From the NCBI RefSeq assembly GCF_040678635.1, contig NZ_JBFATZ010000008.1, forward strand, positions 300,197 through 364,196: a stretch of 64,000 bases of DNA, in the 5' to 3' direction. Made by a program: the position numbers and the translations under genes. Numbering within the stretch: position 1 is the first letter of the stretch; each line of letters begins with the position of its first letter. This stretch comes from Thermopolyspora sp040678635 (GTDB taxonomy: Bacteria; Actinomycetota; Actinomycetes; Streptosporangiales; Streptosporangiaceae). Positions 33,565 to 42,675 of this stretch are shown here, one piece after another. Below the pieces are notes generated by a model. That model was not told the origin of the DNA, did no database searches, and saw nothing but the letters and a program-made list of their open reading frames with translations.

Positions 33565-34109
33565 CCCAGGCGTACGCGGCCGCGGACTTCGCCGATCGCG
33601 GCCAGCTCAACTCCGTCCAGTTGAACGTGGTGACCCTCGTCGACATGGAGAGGGCCGCCGCGACCAGGTCCCTGGACGGCTGCCTCTACATGATGGACAA
33701 CAGCGTCGGCGGGGTCGGGCAGGGCAGCGACCACCTGGAGACCGTCTGCAAGCAGGGGCAGGTGATCAACTGGATCATCCGCCCGATCGACATGCACCGC
33801 CGTACGGACGGCACCTGGCCCCCGATGCCGAAGATCAACAACCTGGTCTTCCTCGACATCGAGAAGGGCGACGAGGATGACGTCGCCGAGCGCCGGATCA
33901 TGACCGAGCTCAAGGTCTACGGCGCGCCGGACCTGATGCGCGACCAGTACACCGCCGTCTACTACTACTGGGCGGGGGCGGTGCTGAGCGACGCCCCGCC
34001 GGGGGTCTACCGCTACCGGTTCGTCCTGGAACTGGAGAAGGAACACGGCACCGACAAGTTGTACCTGAACTCGGTCCGCCATCCCGCCCTGCGGGTACTG
34101 CCCGTCTGA
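33561..34109 (+). CDS. PixA/AidA-like family protein, paralogue 4
   Basis: 182 residues, ATG at 33561 within an ATGA overlap and behind AAAGGAAGG. It has SVQLNVVTLVDMERAAATRSLDGCLYMMDN, then VCKQGQVINWIIRPIDM, NNLVFLDIEKGD, and the terminal strand pair VYYYWAGAVLSDAPPGVYRYRFVLELEKEHG. The RSLDG and PGVYRYRF blocks are nearly superimposable on paralogues 1 and 2. It closes the operon, 28 bp before the convergent TetR stop. Confidence 0.6.
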   Translation: MTQAYAAADFADRGQLNSVQLNVVTLVDMERAAATRSLDGCLYMMDNSVGGVGQGSDHLETVCKQGQVINWIIRPIDMHRRTDGTWPPMPKINNLVFLDIEKGDEDDVAERRIMTELKVYGAPDLMRDQYTAVYYYWAGAVLSDAPPGVYRYRFVLELEKEHGTDKLYLNSVRHPALRVLPV

Positions 34110-34137
34110 TTATCGCCAGAGCCCGCTCCCGGATGGC

Positions 34138-34821
<684 letters not shown>

Positions 34822-34865
34822 GTCGCTCCTTCGTCACCGACCGGAATTGTCGCACTTCATCGCCA

Positions 34866-34971
34866 TGTGGACGAGGGCTCTCCGGTCCTGCCCAGCGGCA
34901 TGACCGCGTGGGCGATCACCCGGCACGAGGACGTCCGGAAGATGCTGGCCGACCCGCGGTTCAGCTCCTGA
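34866..34971 (+). pseudogene. N-terminal stub of a second cytochrome P450
   Basis: About 35 codons match the P450 at 23483: LPSGMTAWAITRHEDVRKMLADPRFSS against LPSGMNAWAITRYEDVRTMLTDPRFSS. A TGA follows at 34969 exactly where the parent continues NRLAPGF. The first 45 codons of the parent are also missing. DNA similarity is high over this block. The stub ends inside the 3' end of the opposing jelly-roll fragment, so this point is a rearrangement junction. Confidence 0.85.
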
Positions 34972-35428
34972 CGAAGTCGTCGAAGCTGGTGCGGGTGTCG
35001 GCGGCGAGGCTCTCGACGTAGAGCCCGAAGCGGGGCGGGCCGACGGCCTTGTCCACCTCGGTGTCGGTCAGCCGGGTGATGAGCTGTTCATCGGCCCACG
35101 ACGCCAGGTCGATCCTGCCCTCGCCGCGTACGCACTCGGCGCGGAGCAGGGCGTTTCCTCTGGCGCCGACCTCCGGCACCGGGATGTCGGCGGTGAGGTC
35201 CCGCCAGGTGTTGCCGACGAGCTTGGCGAGCTTCGCGTTTCCCTCGCCACTGATCTCCAGGACGTACAGGGCCTTGCTGGGGTCCTGGTCGTCCTTAGAG
35301 TCCGGACCGGTGACGACCCACAGCGGCTCGCCCTCCAGTTGCCCCAACAAGTCGGCTGCCAACCCTGGGGGCATGGCGGAGAGCAGCTGTGCGCAGATCC
35401 TCGGCGAAGCGCACGGTATAGCCGCCAT
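34961..35428 (-). pseudogene. C-terminal jelly-roll fragment (as in actinobacterial Ser/Thr kinases or lipoproteins)
   Basis: An open frame of 155 residues. The second half, NALLRAECVRGEGRIDLASWADEQLITRLTDTEVD..GPPRFGLYVESLAADTRTSFDDFV, follows the pattern NxLRxxCxG..L.L..NG....TD.....GxxGLYV.....FDDF. That is the concanavalin-like domain at the C-terminus of many actinobacterial Ser/Thr kinases and secreted proteins. No kinase domain, signal or ribosome site precedes it, so it is most likely a 3' remnant, although a small free protein is possible. Confidence 0.5.
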
Positions 35429-35553
35429 GCGCGGTCACCGCCGCGACATGAGCCACCATGTCGGGGGCGGTCGCGGACAGGCCGACCCGCTGACCAGCCG
35501 CTGAGCACCGGCGGTCCGGGCCCGCCGCCGCCCGGGGGCGGCGGCGGACCTGA

Positions 35554-37305
35554 TCACGCCGGGTCTTTGATCTCGCAGATGACCGCGCCCGATGCGACCA
35601 TGGCGCCGATCTCGGCGCTCAGGCCGACCACGGTTCCGGCCTTGTGCGCGGTGAGCGGCTGCTCCATCTTCATGGCCTCCAGCACCACGATGGTGTCGCC
35701 GGCCGCGACCGTGTCGCCGTCGGCCACGGCGACCTTGACGATCGTGCCCTGCATGGGGCTGACCAGGGAGTCGCCGCCCGCCGCCCGGGTCGCCGTCTTC
35801 TTCGCGCGGCGGGGTGGGGCGGGCTTGCGCGCCGCCGGGCCGGAGGCGCCGAGGCCGGCGGGGAGGACGACCTCCAGGCGCTTGCCGCCCACCTCCACCG
35901 TGATCCGCTCCCGCTCGGCCGGCTCCCCGGCCGCGACCGTGCCCTCGTACGGGGGAATGCGGTTGTCGAAGTCGGTCTCGATCCAGCGGGTGTGCACGGT
36001 GAACGGCTCGGCGGCGAAGGCCGGATCCGCGATGACGGCCCGGTGGAAGGGCAGGGCGGTGGGCATGCCGTCGATCTCGAACTCGGCCAGGGCGCGGCGG
36101 GCGCGCTCCAGCGCCTGGGTACGCGTGGCCCCGGTGACGATGAGCTTGGCGATCAGGGAGTCGAAGGCGCCCGGCACGGTCTCGCCCTGCTCGTAGCCGC
36201 TGTCGAGGCGGACGCCGGGGCCGGAGGGGGCGCGCCAGCGGGTGATCGTGCCGGGGGCGGGCAGGAAGCCGCGGCCCGGATCCTCGGCGTTGATCCGGAA
36301 CTCGATGGAGTGGCCGCGCAGCGGCGGGTCGTCGTAGCCGAGCGGCTCGCCGGCGGCGACGCGGAACTGCTCGCGGACCAGGTCGATCCCGGAGATCTCC
36401 TCGGTGACCGGGTGCTCGACCTGCAACCGCGTGTTGACCTCCAGGAACGAGATCGTGCCGTCCTGGCCGACGAGGAACTCGCAGGTGCCCGCGCCGACGT
36501 ACCCGGCCTCGCGCAGGATCGCCTTGGAGCTGTCGCGCAGCAGCGCCTCCTGCTCGGCGGTGAGGAAGGGAGCGGGGGCCTCCTCGACGAGCTTCTGGTG
36601 ACGGCGCTGCAGCGAGCAGTCGCGGGTGGACACCACGACCACGCCGCCGTGCGCGTCGGCCAGGCACTGGGTCTCGACGTGCCGGGGCCGGTCCAGGTAG
36701 CGCTCGACGAAGCACTCCCCCCGGCCGAACGCCGCCACCGCCTCCCGGACGGCGCTGTCGTACAGGTCGGGGATCTCCTCCAGGGTGCGGGCGACCTTCA
36801 GCCCGCGCCCGCCGCCGCCGAACGCCGCCTTGATCGCGATCGGCAGGCCGTGCTCCTCGGCGAACGCCACGACCTGCGTCACATCGGCCACCGGCTCGGG
36901 CGTGCCGGCGACGAGCGGCGCGCCGACCCGCTGGGCGATGCGGCGCGCCTGGACCTTGTCGCCGAGCGCGGTGATGGCGTGCGGCGGCGGGCCGATCCAG
37001 ATCAGCCCGGCGTCGATGACGGCCTGGGCGAACGCGGAGTTCTCGGCGAGGAAGCCGTAGCCGGGATGCACGGCGTCCGCCCCGGCGCGTCCGGCCACCT
37101 CGATGATCTTCTCGATGGACAGGTACGTCTCCGCCGGGGTGACGCCGCCCAGCGCGTACGCCTCGTCGGCCAGCCGGGCGTGCAGGGCGTCACGATCGGG
37201 GTCGGCGTAGACGGCGACGCAGCCGATGCCCGCGTCCCGGCAGGCCCGGATGACCCGGACCGCGATCTCGCCCCGGTTGGCGACCAGCACCTTGCGCAGA
37301 CTCAC
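35554..37305 (-). CDS. accA: acyl-CoA carboxylase alpha subunit (biotin carboxylase + BCCP)
   Basis: 583 residues, GTG start at 37305 inside a 4-bp overlap with accE. The biotin-carboxylase part (1-450) has VANRGEIAVRVIRACRD, the ATP-grasp Gly loop AAFGGGGRGLKVA, RDCSLQRRHQKLVEEAPAP and the catalytic strand EVNTRLQVEHPVTEE. After a basic linker (KPAPPRRAKKTATRAAGG) the biotinyl domain carries the modified Lys in EAMKMEQP. It carboxylates biotin for AccD to transfer to acetyl- or propionyl-CoA, supplying malonyl- or methylmalonyl-CoA. A deleted near-identical copy lies at 27528-27816 in direct orientation. Confidence 0.95.
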   Translation of the reverse strand: MSLRKVLVANRGEIAVRVIRACRDAGIGCVAVYADPDRDALHARLADEAYALGGVTPAETYLSIEKIIEVAGRAGADAVHPGYGFLAENSAFAQAVIDAGLIWIGPPPHAITALGDKVQARRIAQRVGAPLVAGTPEPVADVTQVVAFAEEHGLPIAIKAAFGGGGRGLKVARTLEEIPDLYDSAVREAVAAFGRGECFVERYLDRPRHVETQCLADAHGGVVVVSTRDCSLQRRHQKLVEEAPAPFLTAEQEALLRDSSKAILREAGYVGAGTCEFLVGQDGTISFLEVNTRLQVEHPVTEEISGIDLVREQFRVAAGEPLGYDDPPLRGHSIEFRINAEDPGRGFLPAPGTITRWRAPSGPGVRLDSGYEQGETVPGAFDSLIAKLIVTGATRTQALERARRALAEFEIDGMPTALPFHRAVIADPAFAAEPFTVHTRWIETDFDNRIPPYEGTVAAGEPAERERITVEVGGKRLEVVLPAGLGASGPAARKPAPPRRAKKTATRAAGGDSLVSPMQGTIVKVAVADGDTVAAGDTIVVLEAMKMEQPLTAHKAGTVVGLSAEIGAMVASGAVICEIKDPA

Positions 37306-37499
37306 CGCACTCCTCCAAGATTCCAGCTCGACTCCCGCCAGCCGCGCGGCCCCCTGAGCAGGGGGCCGCGCAGCGTCCGCCGGACGACGCGGGTCTCCGG
37401 CGGCGGGGCGGGCCTGTCCCGCACGGCGCCGAGGACCGCGACGAGGGCGGCGAGTTCTTCCGGTGACGGCGTGCCCGCCACCACGGTCAGGCCGCTCAC
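37302..37499 (-). CDS. accE: acyl-CoA carboxylase epsilon subunit
   Basis: A 65-residue basic protein starting at GTG 37499. The sequence VVAGTPSPEELAALVAVLGAV near the N-terminus is the conserved AccE/PccE helix. The second half (RDRPAPPPETRVVRR, SSWNLGGVR) is disordered and basic. It overlaps both neighbours by 4 bp (GTGA), making accD-accE-accA one coupled unit. Epsilon subunits stabilise the actinobacterial carboxylase alpha-beta complex. Confidence 0.88.
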   Translation of the reverse strand: MSGLTVVAGTPSPEELAALVAVLGAVRDRPAPPPETRVVRRTLRGPLLRGPRGWRESSWNLGGVR

Positions 37500-39034
37500 A
37501 ACGGGATGTTCCCGTGCTTCTTGGGCGGCAGGGCGTCGCGCTTGCCGCGCAGCAGCCGCAGCGCCCGGGTGACCTCGCGGCGGGTCTCGCTGGGCCGGAT
37601 GACCGCGTCCACGTAGCCGCGCTCGGCGGCCAGGTAGGGCGTGGCGAGGGTCTCCTCGTACTCGCGGATCAGCTCGGCCCGCAGCACGTCGGGGTGGTCG
37701 ACGGCGGCGAGGCGCCTGCGGTGCAGGACGTTCACCGCGCCCTGCGCGCCCATCACCGCGATCTGCGCCGTGGACCAGGCCAGGTTGACGTCCGCGCCCA
37801 GGTGCTTGGAGCCCATGACGTCGTACGCCCCGCCGTACGCCTTGCGGGTGATGACGGTGACCAGCGGCACGGTGGCCTCGCCGTACGCGTACAGCAGCTT
37901 GGCGCCGCGCCGGATGATGCCGTTCCACTCCTGGTCGGTGCCGGGCAGGAAGCCGGGCACGTCCACCAGCGTGAGCACCGGGATGCCGAAGGCGTCGCAG
38001 GTGCGGACGAACCGGGCGGCCTTCTCGGAGGCGTCGATGTCGAGCGTGCCGGCGAGTTTCATCGGCTGGTTGGCGACGACGCCCACCGGGCGGCCCTCGA
38101 TCCGGCCGAAGCCGACCACGATGTTCGGCGCGAACAACTCCTGGACCTCCAGGAAGTCGCCGTCGTCGAGCAGCGTGCCGATGACCTCGTGCATGTCGTA
38201 CGGCTGGTTCGGGGAGTCGGGGACGAGGGCGTCCAGGGCCAGGTCCCGGGCGTTGAGCTCCAGGTCGGCCTCGAAGGACGGGTGCGGCGGCTCGTCGAGG
38301 TTGTTCTGCGGCAGGTACGACAGCAGCGCCCGCGCGTAGTCGAGCGCGTCGTCCTCGTCGCTGGCCAGGTAGTGGGCCACGCCGCTGCGGCTGTTGTGCA
38401 CCCGGCCGCCGCCGAGGTCCTCGAAGGTGACGTCCTCGCCGGTGACGGTCTTGATGACGTCGGGGCCGGTGACGAACATGTGGGACCCCTCGTCCACCAT
38501 GATCGTGAAGTCGGTGAGCGCCGGGGAGTAGACGTGGCCGCCCGCGCACGCGCCCATGATGAGGGAGATCTGCGGGATCACGCCGGAGGCGCGGATGTTG
38601 CGGCGGAAGATCTCGCCGTACATGCCGAGCGAGACCACGCCCTCCTGGATGCGGGCGCCCGCGCCCTCGTTGATGCCGATGATCGCGCAGCCGTTGCGCA
38701 TCGCCAGGTCCATGACCTTGCAGATCTTCTGGCCGTACACCTCGCCGAGCGAGCCGCCCGCGACGGTGAAGTCCTGGGAGAACACGCACACCTGGCGGCC
38801 GTCGATCGTGCCGTACCCGGTGACCACGCCGTCGCCGTACCCCAGCGTGCCCTTCGCAAGCACGTCGAGCTCGACGAACGACCCGGCGTCGAGCAGCCGC
38901 TCGATCCGCTCGCGGGCCGTCAGCCTGCCCTTGGCGTGCTGCTTGGCGGCGGCGCGGGCCTCCGCCGCGTGAACCGCCTCGTCCAGGCGTTCCTTCAGGC
39001 GGGCGAGGCTGCCCGCGGTGCCCTGGAGTGCCAT
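37496..39034 (-). CDS. accD: acyl-CoA carboxylase beta subunit (carboxyltransferase)
   Basis: 512 residues from ATG 39034; an in-frame GTG at 39043 is an alternative. The carboxyltransferase crotonase-like folds are clear: GRLTARERIERLLDAGSFVE, FSQDFTVAGGSLGEVYGQKI, GINEGAGARIQEGV, and in the C-half FGIPVLTLVDVPGFLPGTDQE and TRKAYGGAYDVMGSKHLGAD. The last motif group is that of AccD/PccB acting on acetyl- and propionyl-CoA. It is the first gene of the carboxylase operon and faces a TetR gene across an 83-bp palindrome-bearing gap. Confidence 0.95.
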   Translation of the reverse strand: MALQGTAGSLARLKERLDEAVHAAEARAAAKQHAKGRLTARERIERLLDAGSFVELDVLAKGTLGYGDGVVTGYGTIDGRQVCVFSQDFTVAGGSLGEVYGQKICKVMDLAMRNGCAIIGINEGAGARIQEGVVSLGMYGEIFRRNIRASGVIPQISLIMGACAGGHVYSPALTDFTIMVDEGSHMFVTGPDVIKTVTGEDVTFEDLGGGRVHNSRSGVAHYLASDEDDALDYARALLSYLPQNNLDEPPHPSFEADLELNARDLALDALVPDSPNQPYDMHEVIGTLLDDGDFLEVQELFAPNIVVGFGRIEGRPVGVVANQPMKLAGTLDIDASEKAARFVRTCDAFGIPVLTLVDVPGFLPGTDQEWNGIIRRGAKLLYAYGEATVPLVTVITRKAYGGAYDVMGSKHLGADVNLAWSTAQIAVMGAQGAVNVLHRRRLAAVDHPDVLRAELIREYEETLATPYLAAERGYVDAVIRPSETRREVTRALRLLRGKRDALPPKKHGNIPL

Positions 39035-39089
39035 CCACACCACCGTTGATAGGACCCATTGGTAAGACCCATGGATAAGACTCAGTTTC

Positions 39090-39110
39090 GTATCAACGAT
39101 ACTCAGTATC
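39090..39110. promoter_or_regulatory. overlapping palindromic operator between accD and its TetR gene
   Basis: Two perfect inverted repeats share bases: GTATC-AAC-GATAC (39090-39102) and GATACT-C-AGTATC (39098-39110). They sit 7 bp before the TetR GTG and about 55 bp before accD, in a divergent gap. This is the expected place and form for a TetR operator controlling both directions. Confidence 0.7.
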
Positions 39111-39117
39111 AGGTGCC

Positions 39118-39825
39118 GTGAACAACCCGGGTCTCGGCGAGAATGGCCACGTGCCCAAGACGCCCATCAGCCGACGCCTCGCCGAGGCCGCGGTGGCGCT
39201 GTTCGACGAGAACGGCTACGACGCCACCACGGTCGACGACATCGCCGCCCGAGCGGGCGTGAGCCGCAGCACGTTCTTCCGCTACTACCGGTCCAAGGAA
39301 GACGCGATCTTCCCCGACCACGACGCGCTGCTCGCCCAGGTCGACGCCCGGCTGCGCGCCTCCACCGCCGGCACCGCGATCGTCGCGATCACCGACGCCG
39401 TACGGCTGGTGCTCGCCCACTACGTCGACGACGCGGAGGTGTCCCTACGGCGCTACCAGCTCGTCCACAAGGTGCCCGCGCTACGCGACCGCGAGATCGC
39501 CAGCGTGGCCCGCTACCAGCGGCTCTTCCGCGAGTTCGTCGGCGAATGGCTGGCCGGCTCCCCCGACGCCGACCTGCGCGCCGAACTGATGGCCGCCTCC
39601 GTGGTGGCCGCGCACAACCAGGTGCTACGCGGCTGGCTGCGGGCCGGCGGCACCTACGATCCGTTCGGTCCGCTCGACCACGCCCTCGGCTACGTGATCG
39701 CCACCTTCCGCCACCTCGAACAGCCCCGGGAGAGCGACCAGGTCGTCGTCGCCACCTTCAGCCGCCAGGCCTCCCCGGAGGCCGTCATGGCCGCCATCCA
39801 GCAACACCTGAGCTCGGACTCCTGA
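39118..39825 (+). CDS. TetR-family regulator of the carboxylase operon (inferred)
   Basis: 235 residues from GTG 39118; GTG 39151 is an alternative that would begin PKTPISRRLAEAAV. The helix-turn-helix reads DATTVDDIAARAGVSRSTFFRYYRSKEDAI, and the C-domain contains YQLVHKVPALRDREIASVARYQRLFREF, as in regulators of fatty-acid-related genes. It diverges from accD with twin palindromes between them, so it most likely senses an acyl-CoA and represses or activates accD-accE-accA; this is inference from layout. Confidence 0.88.
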   Translation: MNNPGLGENGHVPKTPISRRLAEAAVALFDENGYDATTVDDIAARAGVSRSTFFRYYRSKEDAIFPDHDALLAQVDARLRASTAGTAIVAITDAVRLVLAHYVDDAEVSLRRYQLVHKVPALRDREIASVARYQRLFREFVGEWLAGSPDADLRAELMAASVVAAHNQVLRGWLRAGGTYDPFGPLDHALGYVIATFRHLEQPRESDQVVVATFSRQASPEAVMAAIQQHLSSDS

Positions 39826-39871
39826 AACGCCTGGCACGCCTGAAGCACCTGAAGCGCCGCCGCGCCCCTCG

Positions 39872-42166
39872 TCACCGACGTTTCGCGGGCTTCCGATAGG
39901 TGATGACCTTGTCGCCGGGTCCCGGGTAGGCCATGATCAGCAGCCGCTGGGTGCCGTACTTCTCCCCCTTCCAGGGGAACCAGGCGAAGTGCACGCGGAT
40001 GCGGTAGTGGCCTTTGCGGCCGTTGAGCGATATATCGGGCAGTGTGGTGCCGCTCAGGCCGTCCATGAGAACCATCCGGCCGGTGGGGCTGTCGTAACCG
40101 ACCTCGACGACGTGCTCCCAGCCCTTGGTCTCCACCGGCGGACGACGCGCGTAGGTCTCCAGGGTGACGCACATGTGGTAGTCGGAGTGCGTCTGTACGA
40201 ACAGATGGCCGGGGCCCGCGCCGACCAGGCCGTTGTCGCCGCTCTTCTCGTACACGCCGTCGCCGGTGGGGTCTCCCTCGCCCTCGTAGAGTTCCAGGCC
40301 CACCTCGGGCCATTCCGGTTCTTTCAGCCGCACCGCTTTGACGGGTCTGATGAGCGGACGGTGGCGGGGCGTGGCGTCACATTTGCGCTGTTCCTCCGCT
40401 TGGAACTCCTCGAATTCGCGGTCCTGCGCGGCCTGTTGGGCCTTGATCTTGGCGTCGGCGGCCGGGCAGATGTCGGCCAGCACGTAGGCCATCCTGGCGA
40501 CGTCCACTCCGTGCACCGAGCGCACCCGGTCCAGTTCGCGCGGATCGTTGCGGGTGTAAACGTCGCACAGGCGACGTCCGTACTCGACCAGCGCCAGGTC
40601 CGGGATGGCGTCGGCGAATTCGAGCGCGTCGTTGGTGCGCACGGCGCAGACGAAGGCGCGCGTCCCCGTCAGCGGTTCGTCCTCCTTTATCGAGTATTCG
40701 CGTGGAGAGCAGTCCTTGGCCGTGGTGAAGGGGCCGCGCACCTGTGCGGCGGCGGGCAGGAAGAGCAGCGCCAAGGACAAGACCAGCCCCGCGGCCAGCA
40801 TGTGGTACGGACGGCGGACGGCGGGCGGCTCGGTGTACAGCAGGAACAGCAGCAGGGCCGAGACGGCGAGCGCGACGCTGTACCACAACGGCGAGATGCC
40901 GAACTCCGGCCCGCCGTCCTGCCCCCGGGGAAGCAGTCCCGCCGGGTAGTACCGCAGCCGCTCCTCGGCGTACTCGGGGATGCCCCAAATGTCCGGCCCG
41001 GACTCCGTGGTGAGCACGGTGACGACCCCTGCCACGGCGGCGGCGAGCAGAACCGCCATGGTGCCCCGCAGCAGCCCCTTGGTCCTGCGCACGACCGCGA
41101 TCCCCACCAGCACGGCCGGGGCGCCGACCCCGACCAGCGCGTCCACGGCGATCCACAGCAGCGTCGCCGGAATGGCGGTGTACTCCTGGAAGTAGCGCTC
41201 GAACACGCTTCTGGGCCCGATCCACAGCGGCGTTCCGTGCGCGAGGTTGACGGCCGCGGGGATCAGCGGCGGCACCACGGCCAGGGCGGCGAGGGCACAG
41301 GGCCGTCGTGGCGCCCGTGCGGCGGCGCGGGGCGAGGTCTCCGCGGACGGTACGGCGGGCGGGCCGCCCAGCTCGTGCGCGGAGCGCGCCGCCCATGCCA
41401 GGCCGATGACGTGCAGGACACCGGTGAGCATGAACAGCACCAGGACGTAGTCCACGACGCCACCGAACGAGAAGGACCCGAACGAGCCGGGCGACAGGAA
41501 CGACAGCGCCGCCGCGATCGCCCCCATCCGCACGGTGGCCCGGCTCCACCGGGGATCCCTGGCCTGTCCGACCAGGACCGGTATCAGCCACATCAGGTGA
41601 AGCGCGTCGCCCACCGGCAGTTCCCCCACGAACTGCAGGAACCCCGCCAGCGGGAAGAGATCCACACCGAAGGCGACCGTGGCAAACGTCTGGAGAGCGG
41701 CGTCCAGCAGTCCGGCCACGAGCCCGAGGAGCCGCAGCCATCGCGGTAGCGCTCCCCGCAGGACCATGAAGAACAGGCAGACGATGGCGAACTGGATCAG
41801 GTCGCCGGGCAGGCCCAGCCACCACTGGTACGGGAGCGGAAGGATGAATAGCAGGGCGCAGGCGACGCTGAGGTACAAGGCCGCCCGCAGCAGCCCGACC
41901 GACCTTCCCCCGCCGGCCGGCTCGCCGGTCAATCGGCCGCGAAGCACCTGCCAGTAGACCCACGCCTGCAGGACCCCGCACGCGATCACGAGGATCTCCA
42001 CCCACCAGGCGAAGGGGATCAAGTGCTGCCATCCGTCCCCCACGACGAGCTGTCGCAGCAGTCCGGGGTCGCCGGTGATCAGGGCGATGACGCCCGCCAC
42101 AACGACCACGGCCACGTAGCCGACCGCGAGAAACGCGGCGATCCTGCCAAAACGGTAGCGTCGCAC
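39872..42166 (-). CDS. large polytopic membrane protein with C-terminal soluble domain, function unknown
   Basis: About 764 residues from GTG 42166 (CAGGGATG upstream; the frame is open to 42217). About twelve hydrophobic segments occupy residues 10-520, for example RIAAFLAVGYVAVVVVAGVI and PLWYSVALAVSALLLFLLY. A cytoplasmic-looking loop rich in Arg and Ala lies near 300. The last 240 residues are soluble: a Cys-containing helical part (CPAADAKIKAQQAAQDREFEEF) and a beta-rich part (WEHVVEVGYDSPTGRMVLMDG, HYRIRVHFAWFPWKGE). I do not recognise the family. It diverges from the Mrr-type nuclease gene; whether the two act together is unknown. Confidence 0.7.
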   Translation of the reverse strand: MRRYRFGRIAAFLAVGYVAVVVVAGVIALITGDPGLLRQLVVGDGWQHLIPFAWWVEILVIACGVLQAWVYWQVLRGRLTGEPAGGGRSVGLLRAALYLSVACALLFILPLPYQWWLGLPGDLIQFAIVCLFFMVLRGALPRWLRLLGLVAGLLDAALQTFATVAFGVDLFPLAGFLQFVGELPVGDALHLMWLIPVLVGQARDPRWSRATVRMGAIAAALSFLSPGSFGSFSFGGVVDYVLVLFMLTGVLHVIGLAWAARSAHELGGPPAVPSAETSPRAAARAPRRPCALAALAVVPPLIPAAVNLAHGTPLWIGPRSVFERYFQEYTAIPATLLWIAVDALVGVGAPAVLVGIAVVRRTKGLLRGTMAVLLAAAVAGVVTVLTTESGPDIWGIPEYAEERLRYYPAGLLPRGQDGGPEFGISPLWYSVALAVSALLLFLLYTEPPAVRRPYHMLAAGLVLSLALLFLPAAAQVRGPFTTAKDCSPREYSIKEDEPLTGTRAFVCAVRTNDALEFADAIPDLALVEYGRRLCDVYTRNDPRELDRVRSVHGVDVARMAYVLADICPAADAKIKAQQAAQDREFEEFQAEEQRKCDATPRHRPLIRPVKAVRLKEPEWPEVGLELYEGEGDPTGDGVYEKSGDNGLVGAGPGHLFVQTHSDYHMCVTLETYARRPPVETKGWEHVVEVGYDSPTGRMVLMDGLSGTTLPDISLNGRKGHYRIRVHFAWFPWKGEKYGTQRLLIMAYPGPGDKVITYRKPAKRR

Positions 42167-42675
42167 GGAACATCCCTGGAAAGCGCCGATAAGGCGAAGC
42201 GGAGCGACAAACAACACCAGTCAGGTAGTTGTCTGCCTTCGCAGGAAAAAGCGAAAGAAACCCTACTATAAGAAGTGATCTTACGAGGAACTCCTCCAGA
42301 GCCCGCGCGTCCGGGGAACTCATAGGCGTCCCCGGCGCCGCCGAATCCGCCTCCCGGCCTCTGCCCAAGCCCGCCCCTCGCCCACCCCCATCGGATTCGG
42401 CCCCGCCGGTTTTCCGTCGCCCCGCGCCACCTGGCCGCCGACCGCCCCGAGCAGGGCGGAACCGCCCCCGGCAGGACGGATGCGCAATGGCGACTCGCCC
42501 TAATCACCCTGAATGGACATCCGATATTCGCGCCAACAGAGAAAGCCCGCGGCATCGGCTGCCGCCTCTTCGCCGTAGCGCCCCGCGTTCGCCGACCGGG
42601 CCGCACACTCAGCGGAAATTGTCGGTCCGCTTGTTCACACTGGGTTCCGTTCCCCCTGCATTCCGGAGGCTCGCA
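42167..42675. other. 509-bp divergent gap, no supported gene
   Basis: The gap between the large membrane protein and the nuclease is locally AT-rich at 42218-42290 (GAAACCCTACTATAAGAAG), suitable for promoters. An open plus-strand frame from 42229 runs into the nuclease gene, but its content is a Pro/Arg-rich translation without features, so I treat it as non-coding leader. I see no repeat or RNA gene. Confidence 0.35.

Noticed and set aside
37463..39049. 528-codon plus-strand frame opposite accD
   Set aside because: It is an antisense shadow of the carboxyltransferase gene in high-GC DNA, without recognisable motifs.
42229..42675. N-terminal extension of the Mrr-type nuclease frame
   Set aside because: The extension is Pro/Arg-rich without features. 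GTG 42676 has a good GGAGG site just before a basic leader and membrane helices.
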